DNA of 64,000 nucleotides, from contig NC_081412.1 of the NCBI RefSeq assembly GCF_030272615.1, positions 339,692,870-339,756,869 on the forward strand. Reading direction: 5' to 3'. The notes below the pieces were generated by a model that did no database searches, had not been told where the DNA came from, and was given only the letters and a program-made list of their open reading frames with translations. This DNA comes from Cryptomeria japonica (taxonomy: Eukaryota > Streptophyta > Pinopsida > Cupressales > Cupressaceae). The position numbers were made by a program, and so were the translations under genes. Below, in pieces: positions 36,901 through 48,680 of the stretch. Positions within the stretch are counted from its first letter, which is position 1. Every line of letters begins with the position of its first letter.

Positions 36901-37149
36901 TTCCAATTGCCTCTTCTTAGTTAACTTTTTTTGTTCATGTGTTTCTAATTGGACATAACAGAAACGTTTTGCCTCAGGAGTTTGTAATTTGCATACCTCA
37001 ATATCATGGCCAGGTATGCCGGCAATATGGTATTTAATTCTATTGATGCCACCAAAATTAATTTCTTTACAAAAAAAACATTTTGTTTGATTTTTTTGTC
37101 TGCCAATAAAGTCTTTAGTATATTTCCAAGCCTCATCCTTTTTAGGCAT
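33912..37149 (-). CDS. hAT transposase, six exons, 724 codons, one doubtful splice site
   Basis: Exons: 37149-36566, 36470-36238, 36143-35991, 35890-35490, 34838-34433 and 34309-33912. Joined they give 725 codons including the stop, with no internal stop. Exon 1 carries a BED zinc finger (CFFCKEINFGG, then H and C ligands, residues ~22-50) and an Ala/Ser-rich tract. Exon 2 has TDGWTDRRNRTLL and exon 3 VVQVVTDNAASY, both of the catalytic DUF659 region. Exon 4 contains SPCAAHCLDLMLEDI. Exon 6 has the C-terminal dimerisation block (SASGCERNWSMFEHIHSKRRNRL), and an acidic tail follows. Introns 1, 2, 4 and 5 are GT-AG. Intron 3 would end in AA, not AG (CTGCAA before GTAAAC), suggesting a G-to-A change that may block splicing. 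It acts in the nucleus to excise and reinsert the element. Intron 4 holds another transposon. Confidence 0.85.
34944..35434. mobile_element. hAT-type MITE nested in intron 4 of the hAT transposase
   Basis: 491 bp, ends CTAAGTTACCGGTTC and CTCTGATACCGGTTC (12 of 15 match), with exact 8-bp duplication CTAAATAG at 34936-34943 and 35435-35442. The left subterminal part repeats GGTTCGGATTCGG and GGGTACGGGT. The right half is a GC-rich palindrome. It has no coding capacity of its own; frames across it are palindrome artefacts. Confidence 0.88.
35227..35390. repeat. GC-rich palindrome inside the MITE
   Basis: Arms of about 75 bp meet near 35300-35306 (loop about ATGGCAG). The left arm ends GGCTGGGTTCCTTGTGGGTC and the right arm begins GACCCACAGGGAACCCAGCC, with one or two differences. 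The whole is rich in ACCCGGGT and ACCCAGG-type strings, a sharp contrast to the AT-rich surroundings. Confidence 0.85.
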
Positions 37150-37901
37150 TGTGAAAAATGAATGTTTTTTAAACGTGAAGGCTGCTGCAATAAGAAAATT
37201 TAATAAAGTTATAAACTAATAGAAAAAATCAGCAAACCCTACTTTAAAAAAAAATAAAATTGTAAATACATGTTTACAATTTTTTTCTAAAAAAATGTAG
37301 GGTTTGCACTTTGCTATTATTCTACTTCTCTCATTGTAATTAAGCTAAAAAAATAAAAACATTCAAGATTTGGAAAGTTAACTGTTAAACTAAAAAAAAA
37401 TTAACAAACAAATGAAAAAAATCCATTAACATACCTAAAAAAACCAGCAAAATCTACCTTACCTCTTTCAAATGAGTTGAGAAGTCTTGCTTTGGACTCG
37501 TTGATGCTCTCAATGCAAGCCTATGGCCTCCCCAATGTGATTTGTGGTCTCCTTGATGCTCTTCTTCTTCCTTGCTGGTTGCAAACCTATGGCCTCTTGT
37601 TTTCCTTCCTCTCTCTCACTTTTCCTCTCTTCTTCTCACAACTAACAATTAGAAGACAATTTAGGGTTATATGAAAGAGAAAGGTAAAAAAAAACAAATG
37701 AAAAAGCTTTTATTTTTTTTGTTTTTTAAAATCCGAATTGCCCATATTGCGCGGCCGAGTCCTGGAGCTCGGACTCAGCGAGTTTTGGCAAAACTTGCCG
37801 AGTCCGAGCCGCGAGTCAGCAAAACTCGCCAAGCTTGACTCGACTTGCCAACTCGGCGAACTCGCCTGACTCGCGGCGAGTCTGGGAACTCTGATTCAAA
37901 G

Positions 37902-38341
37902 CCTTACTTTGTGGGAATATATTCCTAGAGAGTCTTGTATATTCGAATGATTGTGTATTGATACTGGTGATCGATTGTTGAATATATTGAAACAGCTATT
38001 TGCTGATGCGTAAGCTATGTCAGAGTCTTCGGGCTTAGTTATTATCATAATCGTTGTTCCTCCATCAATGACTGGTTGGTATCTTTGGTAGCGATACTTG
38101 ATAGTATTGGGTATCGAATGTAGTCTCCATCTTGCAAATAATTCGACTGGGTTCCTTCCGCGTACCTCCACTGATGCTGATACCATGCTTAATATGTGAC
38201 CACGGTAGACCCTTCTCAATTCGGTCTATCCTTTATTAGTAAATTTGTGATGTTTTTTGACGATGATAATTGACCCCTTCATGTAGCTTATCTCATAGCA
38301 ACTCTGAATAGTTCCTTACGTTATAAACGATCTAGGCAAGG
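37902..38341. other. Unclassified DNA right of the hAT element
   Basis: A minus-strand frame (38219-37896, 107 codons) is open and not low-complexity, but I cannot assign it to a family; its stop lies in the hAT target duplication. It continues the sequence interrupted at 33432. Confidence 0.25.
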
Positions 38342-39689
38342 TGTAATGTCCCCTTCTCACTAGTATTCAAACATTGGAGTTGGGCCTATTACTTGACCCT
38401 CGTAGGCCAGATAGTTGATGAGAGGGTCGCTTGGGCAGTGCGTGCGGCTTCACATTTGATTTTTATATGATTTTGGGTGAAATAATGTACTTTCACGTAT
38501 GATATTTTCACTTTATATTATGATGATATTTTAATATTATTTAAAAGTGCAATTAAATATTAATTTATTAAAAGGAATCTTCTAGAAGGTGGCCGATCTC
38601 TTGGAGAAAAAGAATAAATTGAGGGGGTATGCTCATTGTTGGATCATCCAATGTTTTTAAATCTTCTTTGCTTGATAGCTTGTGGAGCCAAGGGTTTCTG
38701 CAGTTCATTTTCAGTCTTAGAGAACGATAACTCTCTTTGATTGGCATAAGGGGGGTGGTGAAAGATACTCCGAAGGGTTGCATTGTGGTGGAAGATACTT
38801 CAGTCTTTCACATAGGGCTTATTGAGCTTCATTTCAGCATCCATGGAGTTTGGTTTGATATGGAGCCTTCATCTTTGGATTGACTGATTTCAGTTTTGGC
38901 ATCCATTTATTGAGGGCAGATAGGCACTCCATTTATAGTAACTTAAAGGTGATTTTGCGAAGTTTGGAGGTGGTTCTCAGATTTATATTAGTTCTACCAT
39001 GGAGGTCGATCAGACCACATGAGACTCACATTTATGTTTATTGTGTTTGATAGAAGGGACAAATAATTCTGGGTATTTGACCAATCATTTTCCCCAATCT
39101 AGACCATTTCCATCATGTTTTGAAGGCGATAGAAGGCTGCAATTATTTGTGGCTTATGCTGCAACATCAAGGGTAGGGGCGGCTAGCTGCAAGGTGGGCG
39201 ATTTTCCTCATATAGCCTTCCAAAATTCAAATAAAAAATCCGCGATCATTGCTGAAGGTTTCTCATTCAATTGGCATCAGCAAATTAGGTTTTTGATCTC
39301 TTTGGGTCTATATTTTGGTCAATTTTCTGAGTACATTGTGTTCAGAGATTAGGGGCAGCCATTAGAGTACCTTCATATGTCATTTATGTTTGAGAAATCA
39401 ATGTTATTCTGCATCTTGCAAATCTGAAATTGTAATTAGAACTTTATGACAGCAGTATTGAATATTCAAATTTGCTTGTTCTGAAGCGTATATGGCAAGT
39501 GTTTGATAGAATGTCCATTTCAGTTTGAAAATGCATATGAGGTGTATTCTTCATGTTTGATTGTTGTACATCTTCCTACATCAATTGTAGTCAGTATATG
39601 ATAGATTTCAGCGTGTATGCAAAGTGTTTGACAATATTCCTTGAGTTCAAATTCATCATTTTACACCTATATTAGCAAGAGATATTACA
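38342..39689 (+). mobile_element. 5' LTR of a Ty3-type element (1,348 bp)
   Basis: Starts TGTAATGTCCCC and ends GCAAGAGATATTACA. It is followed after one base by a primer-binding site and then by gag, so it is a true 5' LTR. The last ~65 bp share the inverted-repeat module of the LTR at 4706-5908. Confidence 0.85.
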
Positions 39690-39690
39690 G

Positions 39691-39703
39691 TGGTATCAAA
39701 GCC
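39691..39703 (+). promoter_or_regulatory. Primer-binding site, initiator tRNA-Met type
   Basis: TGGTATCAAAGCC, one base different from the tRNA-Met-type site TGGTATCAGAGCC, one base after the LTR end. Confidence 0.85.
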
Positions 39704-39881
39704 ATTTTCCTACCATCCTATGATTCAAAAAAATCAGTCAGTTGTCAGATGAGTGAAAGAGATATCAGACATTATAATAGGGAACTAAGAAGACAATGGT
39801 ATTAAAATCCACAAGTTCCTGAAGTAGAGACATTTTTCAGAGGTTCTAAGAGAAAGAGATATCGGCAAAGTAGTTGAAACC

Positions 39882-40505
39882 ATGTCAGAAGGCACTAGAT
39901 TTTCCAAGGAGGAAAAGGAAGAGACAATGGAAAAGAAGTTCGATGGAATGCTTGACATGATGACACGCTTACTTGCAAGAATGGATCAGCAAGCAGCCCA
40001 AAATCATCATCAATACCACAACACAACTGAACTAGTGGAGTCAATGGAAACAATGGTAACCATGAAGGAGAAATAACTGTCCGATCAGCCTCTAGACCCC
40101 TTTTTCCTAGCTTTACAGAAAGAGAAGAACAACCACAAGTTGCTGCAACTGTACCTTTCAAAGATGAAGCAAGACAGGCTTACTTGGCACCTCCTGATTT
40201 GAGAGAACAATGGACCACTGATCAGTTCATGAATCAAAGGAATAGGAGAAATGGTGGAAGAAATGAACAATATGCTGCAGCAAGAACAGATTATCAGGAA
40301 GGTCTTGGTAAGCTTACATTGGCCTATTTTGATGGAAGTAATAAGTCTACAGCTAGGTCATAGGTACAAAAGTTTGATAACTACCTATCATTGAGACCAA
40401 TGCCTGAAGAGGACGCCATCAAATTTGTTACACTACACTTGGAGGGAGCTGCTCATGAATGGTGGTACCACAGTTTTGTCACTCTTGGTCTTAATCTCAT
40501 TACTA
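39882..40505 (+). pseudogene. Ty3-type gag fragment
   Basis: Starts at ATG 39882 (MSEGTRFSKEEKEE), with a coiled-coil-like MDQQAAQNHHQYH region, a stop at 40074-40076, and continues to the gag core LTLAYFDGSNKSTARS, a stop, then VQKFDNYLSLRPM and HLEGAAHEWWYHSF, the classical retrotransposon gag motif. Homology stops near 40505, where other DNA of opposite polarity begins. Capsid-forming part only; no nucleocapsid knuckle or pol follows. Confidence 0.8.
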
Positions 40506-40699
40506 CTTGTTGGCTTACACTTGTCCAAATGAAGTCCCTAAACTTTCAAATAGCCTTTCATTCATATTTTGACTGTCTTCTGTGAATATTATTTGACTCT
40601 TCTTCAACACCCTTTTAACTGGGTGATGCACATTAAGATTTCATCCACCCTAGGTTATAGAAACCTAAGTCCGTTTCGAGAAACAATATTTCATTGTTT

Positions 40700-41510
40700 T
40701 CTCCATATTCAGTAATCATCAATTTGAGCTTTGGCATACTGTCAATCTTTTTTTGATTCAGGACTCCTTTCCATGGTAACCACATATGAGAAAAGTTGGT
40801 TTAAATATATCCATTCAGTCTTCTTGGTCAATCTCTGCTTAAAAGCATGTCGTAGCCATCAGGGATATCAATGACATAAATGTCAATACAACTTTGCACT
40901 CTAGGTCTACTGCTAACTGCATGTGAATATTATTTAATTCCCCCACAACAGGGACTTCTATTTTGTCCAAGTGAGTGACCTTATTGGTTTGTGTAGGCAT
41001 CACTCCCAATATTTCGCACATAGTGAGAGACATCACGTTGCTAGAAGCACCAAAGTCTACTAAGCAATTATGTATAGGTTTTCCAAATATTCTGATTGAT
41101 AGTTAGAATGGAGCGGGCTCGTCCTTTCCCTGGTAAAAGACCACTGGTTGTTTTACTTGATTACTGACATTTTGATTCTTTTCTTGTCTTCTTTGGACAA
41201 GTTCGTGCTTCTGTGAAGTCTGTGGGAGCTCATTTGTTAAAATCTCATCTTCTTGGAATATGTCCATGTCCCTAAGAACTTCTGCCATTATGTCTTCTTG
41301 TTTTGAAACTTTAGACGATGTTTGGACCATTCCTACTAAATTAGGAGGTTGTTGTGGAACATCAATTAGCATTTCTTGTTTGTCTTGAATAACATTTGAA
41401 TTTTGTTGGAGCATTAGATACAATTCACTGCCTCCCAGATTTGCCAAGGAAAGGGAATTCATCATGATCAAGAATTCCTCACTCACCTCAAAATCCTTCT
41501 CCAAGCTCAA
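40700..41510 (-). pseudogene. Ty3-type protease fragment, minus strand
   Basis: Frame from 41510 leads through a Gln/Glu-rich linker to IHNCLVDFGASSNVMS (about 41070-41020), the retropepsin active-site block with DFG where DSG or DTG is expected. A stop at 41101-41103 precedes it. After a frameshift near 40840 come GYDMLLSRDW and MWLPWKGV, the usual protease C-terminal signatures in this plant Ty3 group. It is inactive and lacks RT. Its neighbours on both sides are of other elements. Confidence 0.75.
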
Positions 41511-41512
41511 AT

Positions 41513-41678
41513 TGCGCCTAGGGGCGCAAATTCCTCATTGCCAAGGATTTTCTCCCAGTTTCAAAAATCCTCCTTTGCCGCTTCATTTGTGCCTAGGAGT
41601 GCAATTTCACAAGTGTCATGGATAAACCCCTCACGGAAAAAATCCTCCTTCACTGCTCAATTGTACCTAGGAGCGTAA
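41513..41678 (-). repeat. Three units of a 74-bp repeat with palindromic core
   Basis: Cores at 41513 (TTGCGCCTAGGGGCGCAA), 41587 (TTGTGCCTAGGAGTGCAA) and 41661 (TTGTACCTAGGAGCGTAA), exactly 74 bp apart. The first is an almost perfect palindrome; the others keep part of the pairing. Flanks within the unit are similar but diverged. Confidence 0.8.
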
Positions 41679-42333
41679 CTTCCCTAGTCAAGTGGATTCA
41701 TGCCTAAAGACATAATCTATGTGGCCATCTTAAATGGGCCACTGGAGACATAAAATTGAAGTTCCTAAGGAGATATTTTGATAAAACGTGGCATTCTTGA
41801 CAAGTCAGAAAATGATTAAACATCAAGGATTCATCTATCCAATCCAAAGACTACATCAGGACATCAGGTAGCATGGAGACCTAGGGTGAAGAAGTCTAAT
41901 TCAAGACAATCTTGTTCAACGCATTCAAGGTTCAAGACTTCAAAGATCAAAGTTAAAGTACAAATGTAGAAGGAAGAATTTCCTCTAGAAATCCAAAATC
42001 AAAAGTTAAAAGTTAAAGTGTGAAAGATTTCAAGAATGAGAAAATCGTCGACAAGGGAGTCGAATCCATTTCAAGGAGGTGAATTCCCAACAAAGTACAT
42101 ATAAGGAAGAAGATGATCAAGGAGAGATAGTTTCTAAAAAGTAAATCAAAGTTAGAACCATTGATCACAAAATGATGCAATTTGAAAATATTGCTCGTGA
42201 TGATTTGCCGAGTCTACATGGCACCCAACATATTGACACGCTGCCTACTTACCTTCGGCCAATCACGTGTATTCAAGTCGACAGGACCAAATCCAATGAA
42301 CCCGACTTATCCAAGAGAGCTTCTAGAAGGTGC
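41679..42333. other. 3' internal remnant before a plus-strand LTR
   Basis: No domain recognised. Ends GAGCTTCTAGAAGGTGC, resembling GGTTCTAGAAGAAAGGT before the LTR of unit B, so it is probably the 3' end of a related element in plus orientation. Confidence 0.35.
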
Positions 42334-43133
42334 TGATAATATTTTATTTGGTTTAGATTCGAAAGGACAAGTGTTATGTAATTTTCTCATTGGTCTGGAC
42401 CCACTTTTCTATGCCATAGAAGCTATTGTTAGTAAAACCCTAATTAGGGTTCCATCTTGTAATCTTGATCGTTGATTTCAAATCAATCTTGGCTGTTCTA
42501 TAAAAGGCCATGCCTTCTCATTTGTAGTTCATTATATAGCTCATTAGTTCAAGTAGAGAGCTTTTGCTATTAGAGTACAAGTAGAGTAGGAGAAGGAGAA
42601 GACATTGGTGTAAGACTTGAAGGAATAAAGCTTGATTTCACTGAAGTGATGATGGATTCTTGCTGATTTCATCTTGTTGCATGGTGTTCTTCCAATTTCT
42701 CAAAATTGTTAGATAAAGTGCTTTGATTTCAATGGAGAATGTAATGGTGTTTAATGAATTTCCATGGTTTATACTTTTTGCATCTTGTTGATTATAAGTT
42801 GCAATATAAAGTTAGCTTGAGCCAGTAAATTTGTGCTAAGTTCAATTGTGGATGGTCGTCTAGATTGAGCCGTTTTGGGTATTCAATGCACTTTCTCGAT
42901 GTGAAAATCCTTCAGCATCCTTGGAAGATTGCACCAGTTCTTGTGGAGTTGTAGTTGATCTTGGCGAAGCAGGACTTGATTATTTTGAATTGGTCCATTG
43001 GAGCACTATCCATTGATATCATTGTCCTTAGGAGTAGAATAGATTAACTAACACTTTCCCCTTTTTATTTTTAGTATATTTTGGGTTCGTTCAAAGAGGG
43101 AGGCATCATGAAATTGCAATATTTGATGATCAA
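42334..43133 (+). mobile_element. Probable LTR related to that of unit B
   Basis: Starts TGATAATATTTTATTTGG. It shares with the unit B LTR the strings CATTGGTCT and ACCCTAATTAGGGTT in the same order, followed by a TATA-like CTATAAAAGGCC at about 42498. The 3' end was not located. Confidence 0.5.
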
Positions 43134-43199
43134 GTTCCAGTCATAGCAAAGAAGTGAAAGAATGATCCAAATGTAAGTTCCTTTGCATTACCATCACAT

Positions 43200-43598
43200 T
43201 AGATCAAGCCAAACAAGCTCATATCCAACATATAGTCGCAAGTTCGTAGTAGGAACCTTGGAGTCACCTCTATGATCTTTGCAACAATGGGTCTTTTCTC
43301 TAGAGAAGATAGAGTGTCTTTTGGCACTTTATTCTGTGTTGGGGTGGTCATAAAATGCCCATCAACACTCTCCAAGAAGTTTGGAAAACACCTTAGGAAG
43401 CCAAAAATGCTACCAAGAGTGTCATATTGATCCACATCACCAACTGAGCTCAACGCCATAAACAAATACCAATAAAAATTGAACTTGGACCCTCCAAGAG
43501 GTTTGGAGTTCTCCCTAGCACACCTAGATGGCTATGAGAAAACCTAAAACTGGCCAAAAACTCACAAAACGATATGACATAAAAATGGGGACATTACA
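43200..43598 (-). mobile_element. 5' part of a minus-strand 3' LTR
   Basis: Minus strand starts TGTAATGTCCCC at 43598. To the right, 43599-43613 is the purine tract CTAGGGAGGGAGGAT in element sense. Left end uncertain. Confidence 0.65.
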
Positions 43599-43613
43599 AT
43601 CCTCCCTCCCTAG

Positions 43614-45636
43614 AATTGCTTGCCATCAAGCAATTACTAGTCTCAAACCTCTGATCAATCTTGTATCATCAATTAGATTCCTAGTTCCCAAACCAACCTA
43701 GGAAGTTTATAATCCCTTCTGCTTGAAGTAGCTTTCTGCAATACATCCGCCATGAAAACCTCCCGAACTCCTCTAGACAATAGATCAACAATTCTTTGCA
43801 AGTAATCAGCAATATCATCGGAATTTGGCTTCTCATTACTATAGTTGCATTGCACCATTTGGATGGTTTTAAGAAAATTGCTGCTATCCCTCTCACAGCT
43901 GAAAGACGTTCTACTGTTCAAATCACGAATGCAAGCTGTAGGTAAGGAAGAATACCCGTTTGTTGCCAAAATACCCATCCAACATAGAACTTGGGTAGCT
44001 GAAATAGTTGTTCTCTCAATCCGAAACCATACTAGTACCTTTTCAAGTGACTGAATGGTCTAAATAATCCATGACTGCGCAATTTTTCAAGTTTGAAAGC
44101 CACAACTTATAGTCTGATTTTGAAAAAATCAACAATAAAAAAGAACTACAACTGTAACACTGAAAATCCCAATCCCGAATTATAAATTATCATTACCACA
44201 GCTGAAATCACCTTTCCAAGTGTCACCAACTTAGAAGAATTTAAAATCTTGTTCAAAATTTCTCTCCAATCCACTTGTAAGAACACAAATAGACTTATAA
44301 TGTGGTTGAACGAAAAAGAAACAACAACATTATTGTGGCATTTTGAGTCCACGACTTCCCATGGTATGCTTCTCCCATCATCATTAGACACCGATAGCCC
44401 ATGAGGATGACTGTTGCATACATACCCAAAAAGTAGCTCCATGATGCCTATATTGTGCTTCTTTTGATCTTCAAGTGGACTCCATCTAGAGTGTGTTTGA
44501 TGATGCTTGAAGTTTCAATACTAATGCTCTCCTCCCAGCAAACTCTAAACCATAATAGCACTCTCCTTGTAGTGAACCCTCAAAGTCAAGCATCATACCA
44601 TGATGATCTATTCCATTGTGGTCCACTATAGGAAACAAACAATCAACTATCTTCGGTGGTCCCATAAGCAAATCAAGTGGTTCCACCTCATGACTGAACA
44701 CCACACTTGGATTCCATATCTTATTATTGTCATCACTTGTGTTAAAGAAAGCTAGAGGTATTCCATCATTCAACTCAAAGATGGGATTATCAAATGATGT
44801 CTATGCATCCATTTCAAGCAATGCATTATCAACAAGCTGAAGACTATCTTCATCCTCTAGCACAACCCAATCTTCTTTCTGATCTAATAAATCTTCATTT
44901 TCTAATTTCTTTGGAAAATGTTCTTGATCAAAATCCCCCTGCAGGCTATCAAGCTCTTGAATCATTTGTTTGATTCTTTAGCTGAAATTTTCCCTGCCCG
45001 ACTTCCTGTTGTTTCTTGCACAGAAGTAACCTTTTACTGCCGAACTGGAAGAGGCAGCCCTTACGTTTCAACCAGGAGATGGTGGTGAAAATGGAGGTAG
45101 CTCTTAGTTTTTAACCAGGAGATGGTTGCAAAAATGAAGGAACCGCGGGTGGAGGTGGAGAGCTTGATTGCAGATAAGCCTTGCTGATGGCAGTAAATTA
45201 TTTTGCCTTCCACCTGCTGCAAAAGCTACCAAAATCTTTCAACAAAATTCCCTGCATTATATGGTGTGAGAATTGTGGAATTCAGTGGGGAGTTACCCAC
45301 CCAAAATAGCATACTGGCTTAAAAAATCAGCAGGGTTACAAAAAAATAATATTATGGTGAAATTTCGTAGGGTAAAATAGAATGAAATAGTATGTGGTAG
45401 GGTTACAAAGTCATGAGAAAAAACAAGGTTAGAATCTCCCTTAGATTTTTAACATTTTTAATTTCAAATTTGAAAAAAAAAAGGATATGTACTGGAAATC
45501 TTCAAACACGCCTTGAAAATCATTCCAAACTCTTATGACAGGTTGTTCTACTGTTGGTTGTAAACGTCCTTGCCTGCTGGTTGAAATCAGGAAACAAAAT
45601 GAAAAATGATACAGCACATGGATTTTTTGTTAGGGG
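43614..45636 (-). mobile_element. 3' internal region of the minus-strand Ty3-type element
   Basis: Follows the purine tract. Contains short open minus-strand frames (44773-44486 with YYGLEFAGRRALVLKLQ; 43978-43673) but no pol domain. Interrupted at 45642 by the next element; its continuation may be 51052 onward. Confidence 0.45.
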
Positions 45637-45641
45637 AGTCT

Positions 45642-45948
45642 TGTTGCCGGGAATAATCATTATGTCATGTTATGTTATGTTGTCCTCAGTAATTATGAGT
45701 TTCGTCAGTTAGTTAGTTGTCCCGAAGAGCAGTTGGACGCGACGGTTGGTCGCACCCCTTCGGATATTATATATTGCATACCTTTCCTTCTTAGTGTCGT
45801 CATGATAGTGGTATCTGGGTTTAATGTTATAAGCACTTGTTGTACATGGACTGTTTAATTAATACAGAAACTGGTTCTTTAATATATTTCAATTATGTTA
45901 TGTGCGTTTACTTTCTGCATTTAATCGTTTACCCGTATGTGGCAAACA
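45642..45948 (+). repeat. 5' LTR of the 5.4-kb element
   Basis: Starts TGTTGCCGGGAATAATC, ends GTATGTGGCAAACA; nearly identical to 50740-51046. Confidence 0.95.
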
Positions 45949-45950
45949 TT

Positions 45951-45963
45951 TGGCGTCGTTGCC
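45951..45963 (+). promoter_or_regulatory. Primer-binding site, tRNA-Asp type
   Basis: TGGCGTCGTTGCC, two bases after the LTR; one mismatch to the complement of the plant tRNA-Asp 3' end (TGGCGCCGTTGCC). Confidence 0.8.
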
Positions 45964-46222
45964 TAGACATACTCGGGAAAGGAATGAGCGGATGGCGTAT
46001 GGACACGATGAGCCTACCTGTCGGTGAGATTAACCTAGAGGCCGACGACGCGCAAACAGAACAATCGTCGTGGGATGCAGAGCGTGATGGCAAGAGGCGA
46101 AAGGGAAATTGAACCCTGTAATAATCCCGGCACACTGTTGATATAAATCGTGGCCAAAAGGCAAAATAATAAAAAAAAAAAATTTGTGTACATGGTGTGC
46201 TTGCTATGTACCGAAGTGATTT

Positions 46223-48680
46223 ATGCCAAATATACTAAATAAGAACAAAAATAAAAAGATACAAAGTGACGAATGGGAAGTGGCACAAAGAGCGTTGAAT
46301 CTCAGACAACAAATAGAACGAAGGCGTAGGCTAAGGCAGCTTGCCGAGGGACGACCGGCCGAGTGGTTGCTCGAAGGGAACCCAGGAGGTGTCACAGAGG
46401 TTGTGGAGGCAGAGATAGACAGAGAGAATTACACTCTCTACACTGTCATAGGGTCTCTCTGAAGGGAACCTAGGAGTCACGGAGGGTGCCGAAGGAGAAC
46501 TCTACAGTTCGCCAGAATACCATCGTAGGGTAAGAAGTCGTGAAGAGTTGGTGGAACAAACAAGGCGAAGTCTAAACCTTATCGACGCTACCAGAGACCT
46601 ACTAAAGAACTTGTCCATTTCGGAGGACAATCGGAGGGAGACGACTGAAGGTGATGGTACGGCCGACGGTGCCGAGGGAGCACAAGGGTACCATACGGGA
46701 GGCAATTTGTTCGGTTCAGGGTCAACAACCTTCTCCGGAGGACCTACGAGTGGAGGGTCAGGTGCAGGAGGCGGAGGCGGAGGATCACCAGGTACAAGCA
46801 CACAAGGCACCAGAGGAGCGAGACCCAGTGGTGGAATGGCAAGTAAGCAGAAGTTGCCGAAGTTCAACGGCGACGGGAAGGAAGATCCCGTCCGCCATTG
46901 CCGTACTTGCGAAACCATATGGTCAGCGAATGGTGTTATCGACCAGGACGAATGGGTAACACAATTTCTAGCAACCTTAAGGGGAGTGGCCATCAACTGG
47001 TACTCAGATATGGATAAGGCCAAAGTCGACACATGGCCCGACCTGAAGGAGGAGTTCGGGATAGAGTTCCGCCTCCTCAGAGACGACAATGAAATAGTAG
47101 CTGAAATCTATGGCACAAAGCAAAACAAGAACGAGACGGTCTGAGCCTATAGTCAGCGGCTCAAGGAATTGTTGGGGAAAATGGAGAGTCAACCAGCGGA
47201 TGCGTTGAAAAAGAGATGGTTCGTGGAGGGACTGAAACACTCCATCCGAAAGAAGATGAAAATTGTTCCACCAACCTCGTACGATGATGCATATAATAGA
47301 GTGATGGATCTCGAGAGCGAGACCAAGACATCCAAGAAGAAAAAGAAGGATAGCTCGTCCAAGGATGATGACTCTTCCGAGGGAAGCAACAGCGACGGCG
47401 AGTCTGGCAAAAAGGTGCAAGTCCTATAGAAGGACATACTGAGGATGATGAAAGAGCTGAAGGTTATGAAGGGAGGTCCGAGCAAGACGAACGAAGGGGA
47501 GCTTTGGTGCACGGAATGTAAGACGGATGGCCACACGAAAGGCTCCTGCCAAAAGAAGGCCTATTGTGATATATGCCAGTTGATGGGGCATCCCACCAGG
47601 CAATGCCCCTACAACATGAAAACACGAAACCAACAAGCATTGCTTACGCAGGAACAACCAACTACATCGGGCGGTACCGACAGCTCCCAGGCGAACAACA
47701 ATGCAACATCGGGAGGCTACCGAGATAACCGGTGGGGAGGATGAAACAACAATAACAATACAAGGAACCGGATCCAATACGACTCCAAAGGCCGACCGAT
47801 GGTACAATGCAGAGCGTGTAGCCAGTGGGGGCACTTCGCCCGAGACTGCCCGAAGGGAGAGGCCACACAATATTTGTGCAAATGGTGCGGACTGAGAGAC
47901 CACGAAGATGCCACCTGCTCGAAGTCCGGCATCAACTTGCTCAATATCGAGGAAACCAAAGAAGAGGAAGTGCTGGCCGTAACCTGCGCCCAAGCCAAAC
48001 AAGCAATGTGCCCAGACCCGGAGACAGAGAAGCGAAGGGTATGGGAAGCACGGGAAGAAATTGAGAAAGAGATACGAGAGGGGGCGAAGGCGAAGGGTAC
48101 GACGGGTACTTCCAGCCGACCGGATGCGGAGGAGGCTATACTACATCAAATTTTAAAACTGGAGGTGCCTGTGAAGGTACACGACCTCCTCCAGACGATG
48201 CCTCAATTACAAATGGCGTTGCTGAATAATCTCTCCCAACCACGCACCAATACCAACCACCGCACAGATGTTCCTGGGGGGTTTGTAATAGACCCCAGGT
48301 TGCTAGCAGTTAACACTGGAAGGAACCTGGCCATTGTGGAGATGGGTATCCTTGGCACCATTCTAACCGATACCATCGTTGATGGTGGATCAGGAGTGAA
48401 TGTTCTTCCATAAGAAACCTGGCAGAAGCTGGGGAAGTCGACGTTGTGGCCATCTACATTCAATCTGCTGGGAGCAGATCAACATGGAATCAAACCCATC
48501 GGGACACTGCTGGGCCAACAAGTTACCATCGGGACGCAACCCTTCATACTGGACTTCGTGGTAATCCCACTAAAGAAAAAAGGGTATGATGCGATCTTAG
48601 GGAGAGGGTGGCTGGTGGTAGCCAAGGCCACCCACAACTGGAAGAACACTGTCTATGGAGAATGGAGGAAGGAAGTTTAA
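46223..48680 (+). pseudogene. Gag-protease of the 5.4-kb element, broken by stops
   Basis: A first frame (46223-46462) encodes a basic N-terminal part. After a shift, a single frame from about 46460 to 48680 is cut only by stops at 47142 (TGA), 47427 (TAG), 47742 (TGA) and 48411 (TAA). Order: Gly-rich linker, gag core (LPKFNGDGKEDPVRHCRTCE, WVTQFLATLRGVAINWYSDM), Lys/Asp/Ser-rich stretch, two Cys-rich knuckles (CTECKTDGHTKGSC and CDICQLMGHPTRQC), a third (CRACSQWGHFARDC) and another Cys/His block (CKWCGLRDHEDATC). The retropepsin active site is TIVDGGSGVNVLP, with GYDAILGRGWL near the C-terminus. A frameshift at about 48650 leads into the next segment. It would form the virus-like particle and process the polyprotein; this copy cannot. 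Confidence 0.9.

Larger units (their letters stand above)
33433..37893 (-). mobile_element. Complete hAT DNA transposon (4,461 bp)
   Basis: Terminal inverted repeats CAAAGTTCCCAGAC (left) and CAGAGTTCCCAGAC (right, reverse complement), flanked by the exact 8-bp target duplication ATTCAAAG at 33425-33432 and 37894-37901. Subterminal regions (33445-33535 and 37745-37880) are dense in GACTCGGC and its complement, as expected for transposase-binding repeats in hAT elements. It contains one transposase gene on the minus strand and a nested MITE in intron 4. Confidence 0.95.

Noticed and set aside
37896-38219. Possible endogenous pararetrovirus fragment
   Set aside because: A 107-codon frame alone, without RT, coat zinc finger or other viral signatures; too weak to call.
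46502-48463. Long minus-strand frames opposite gag-protease
   Set aside because: Shadow frames of the well-supported plus-strand polyprotein.
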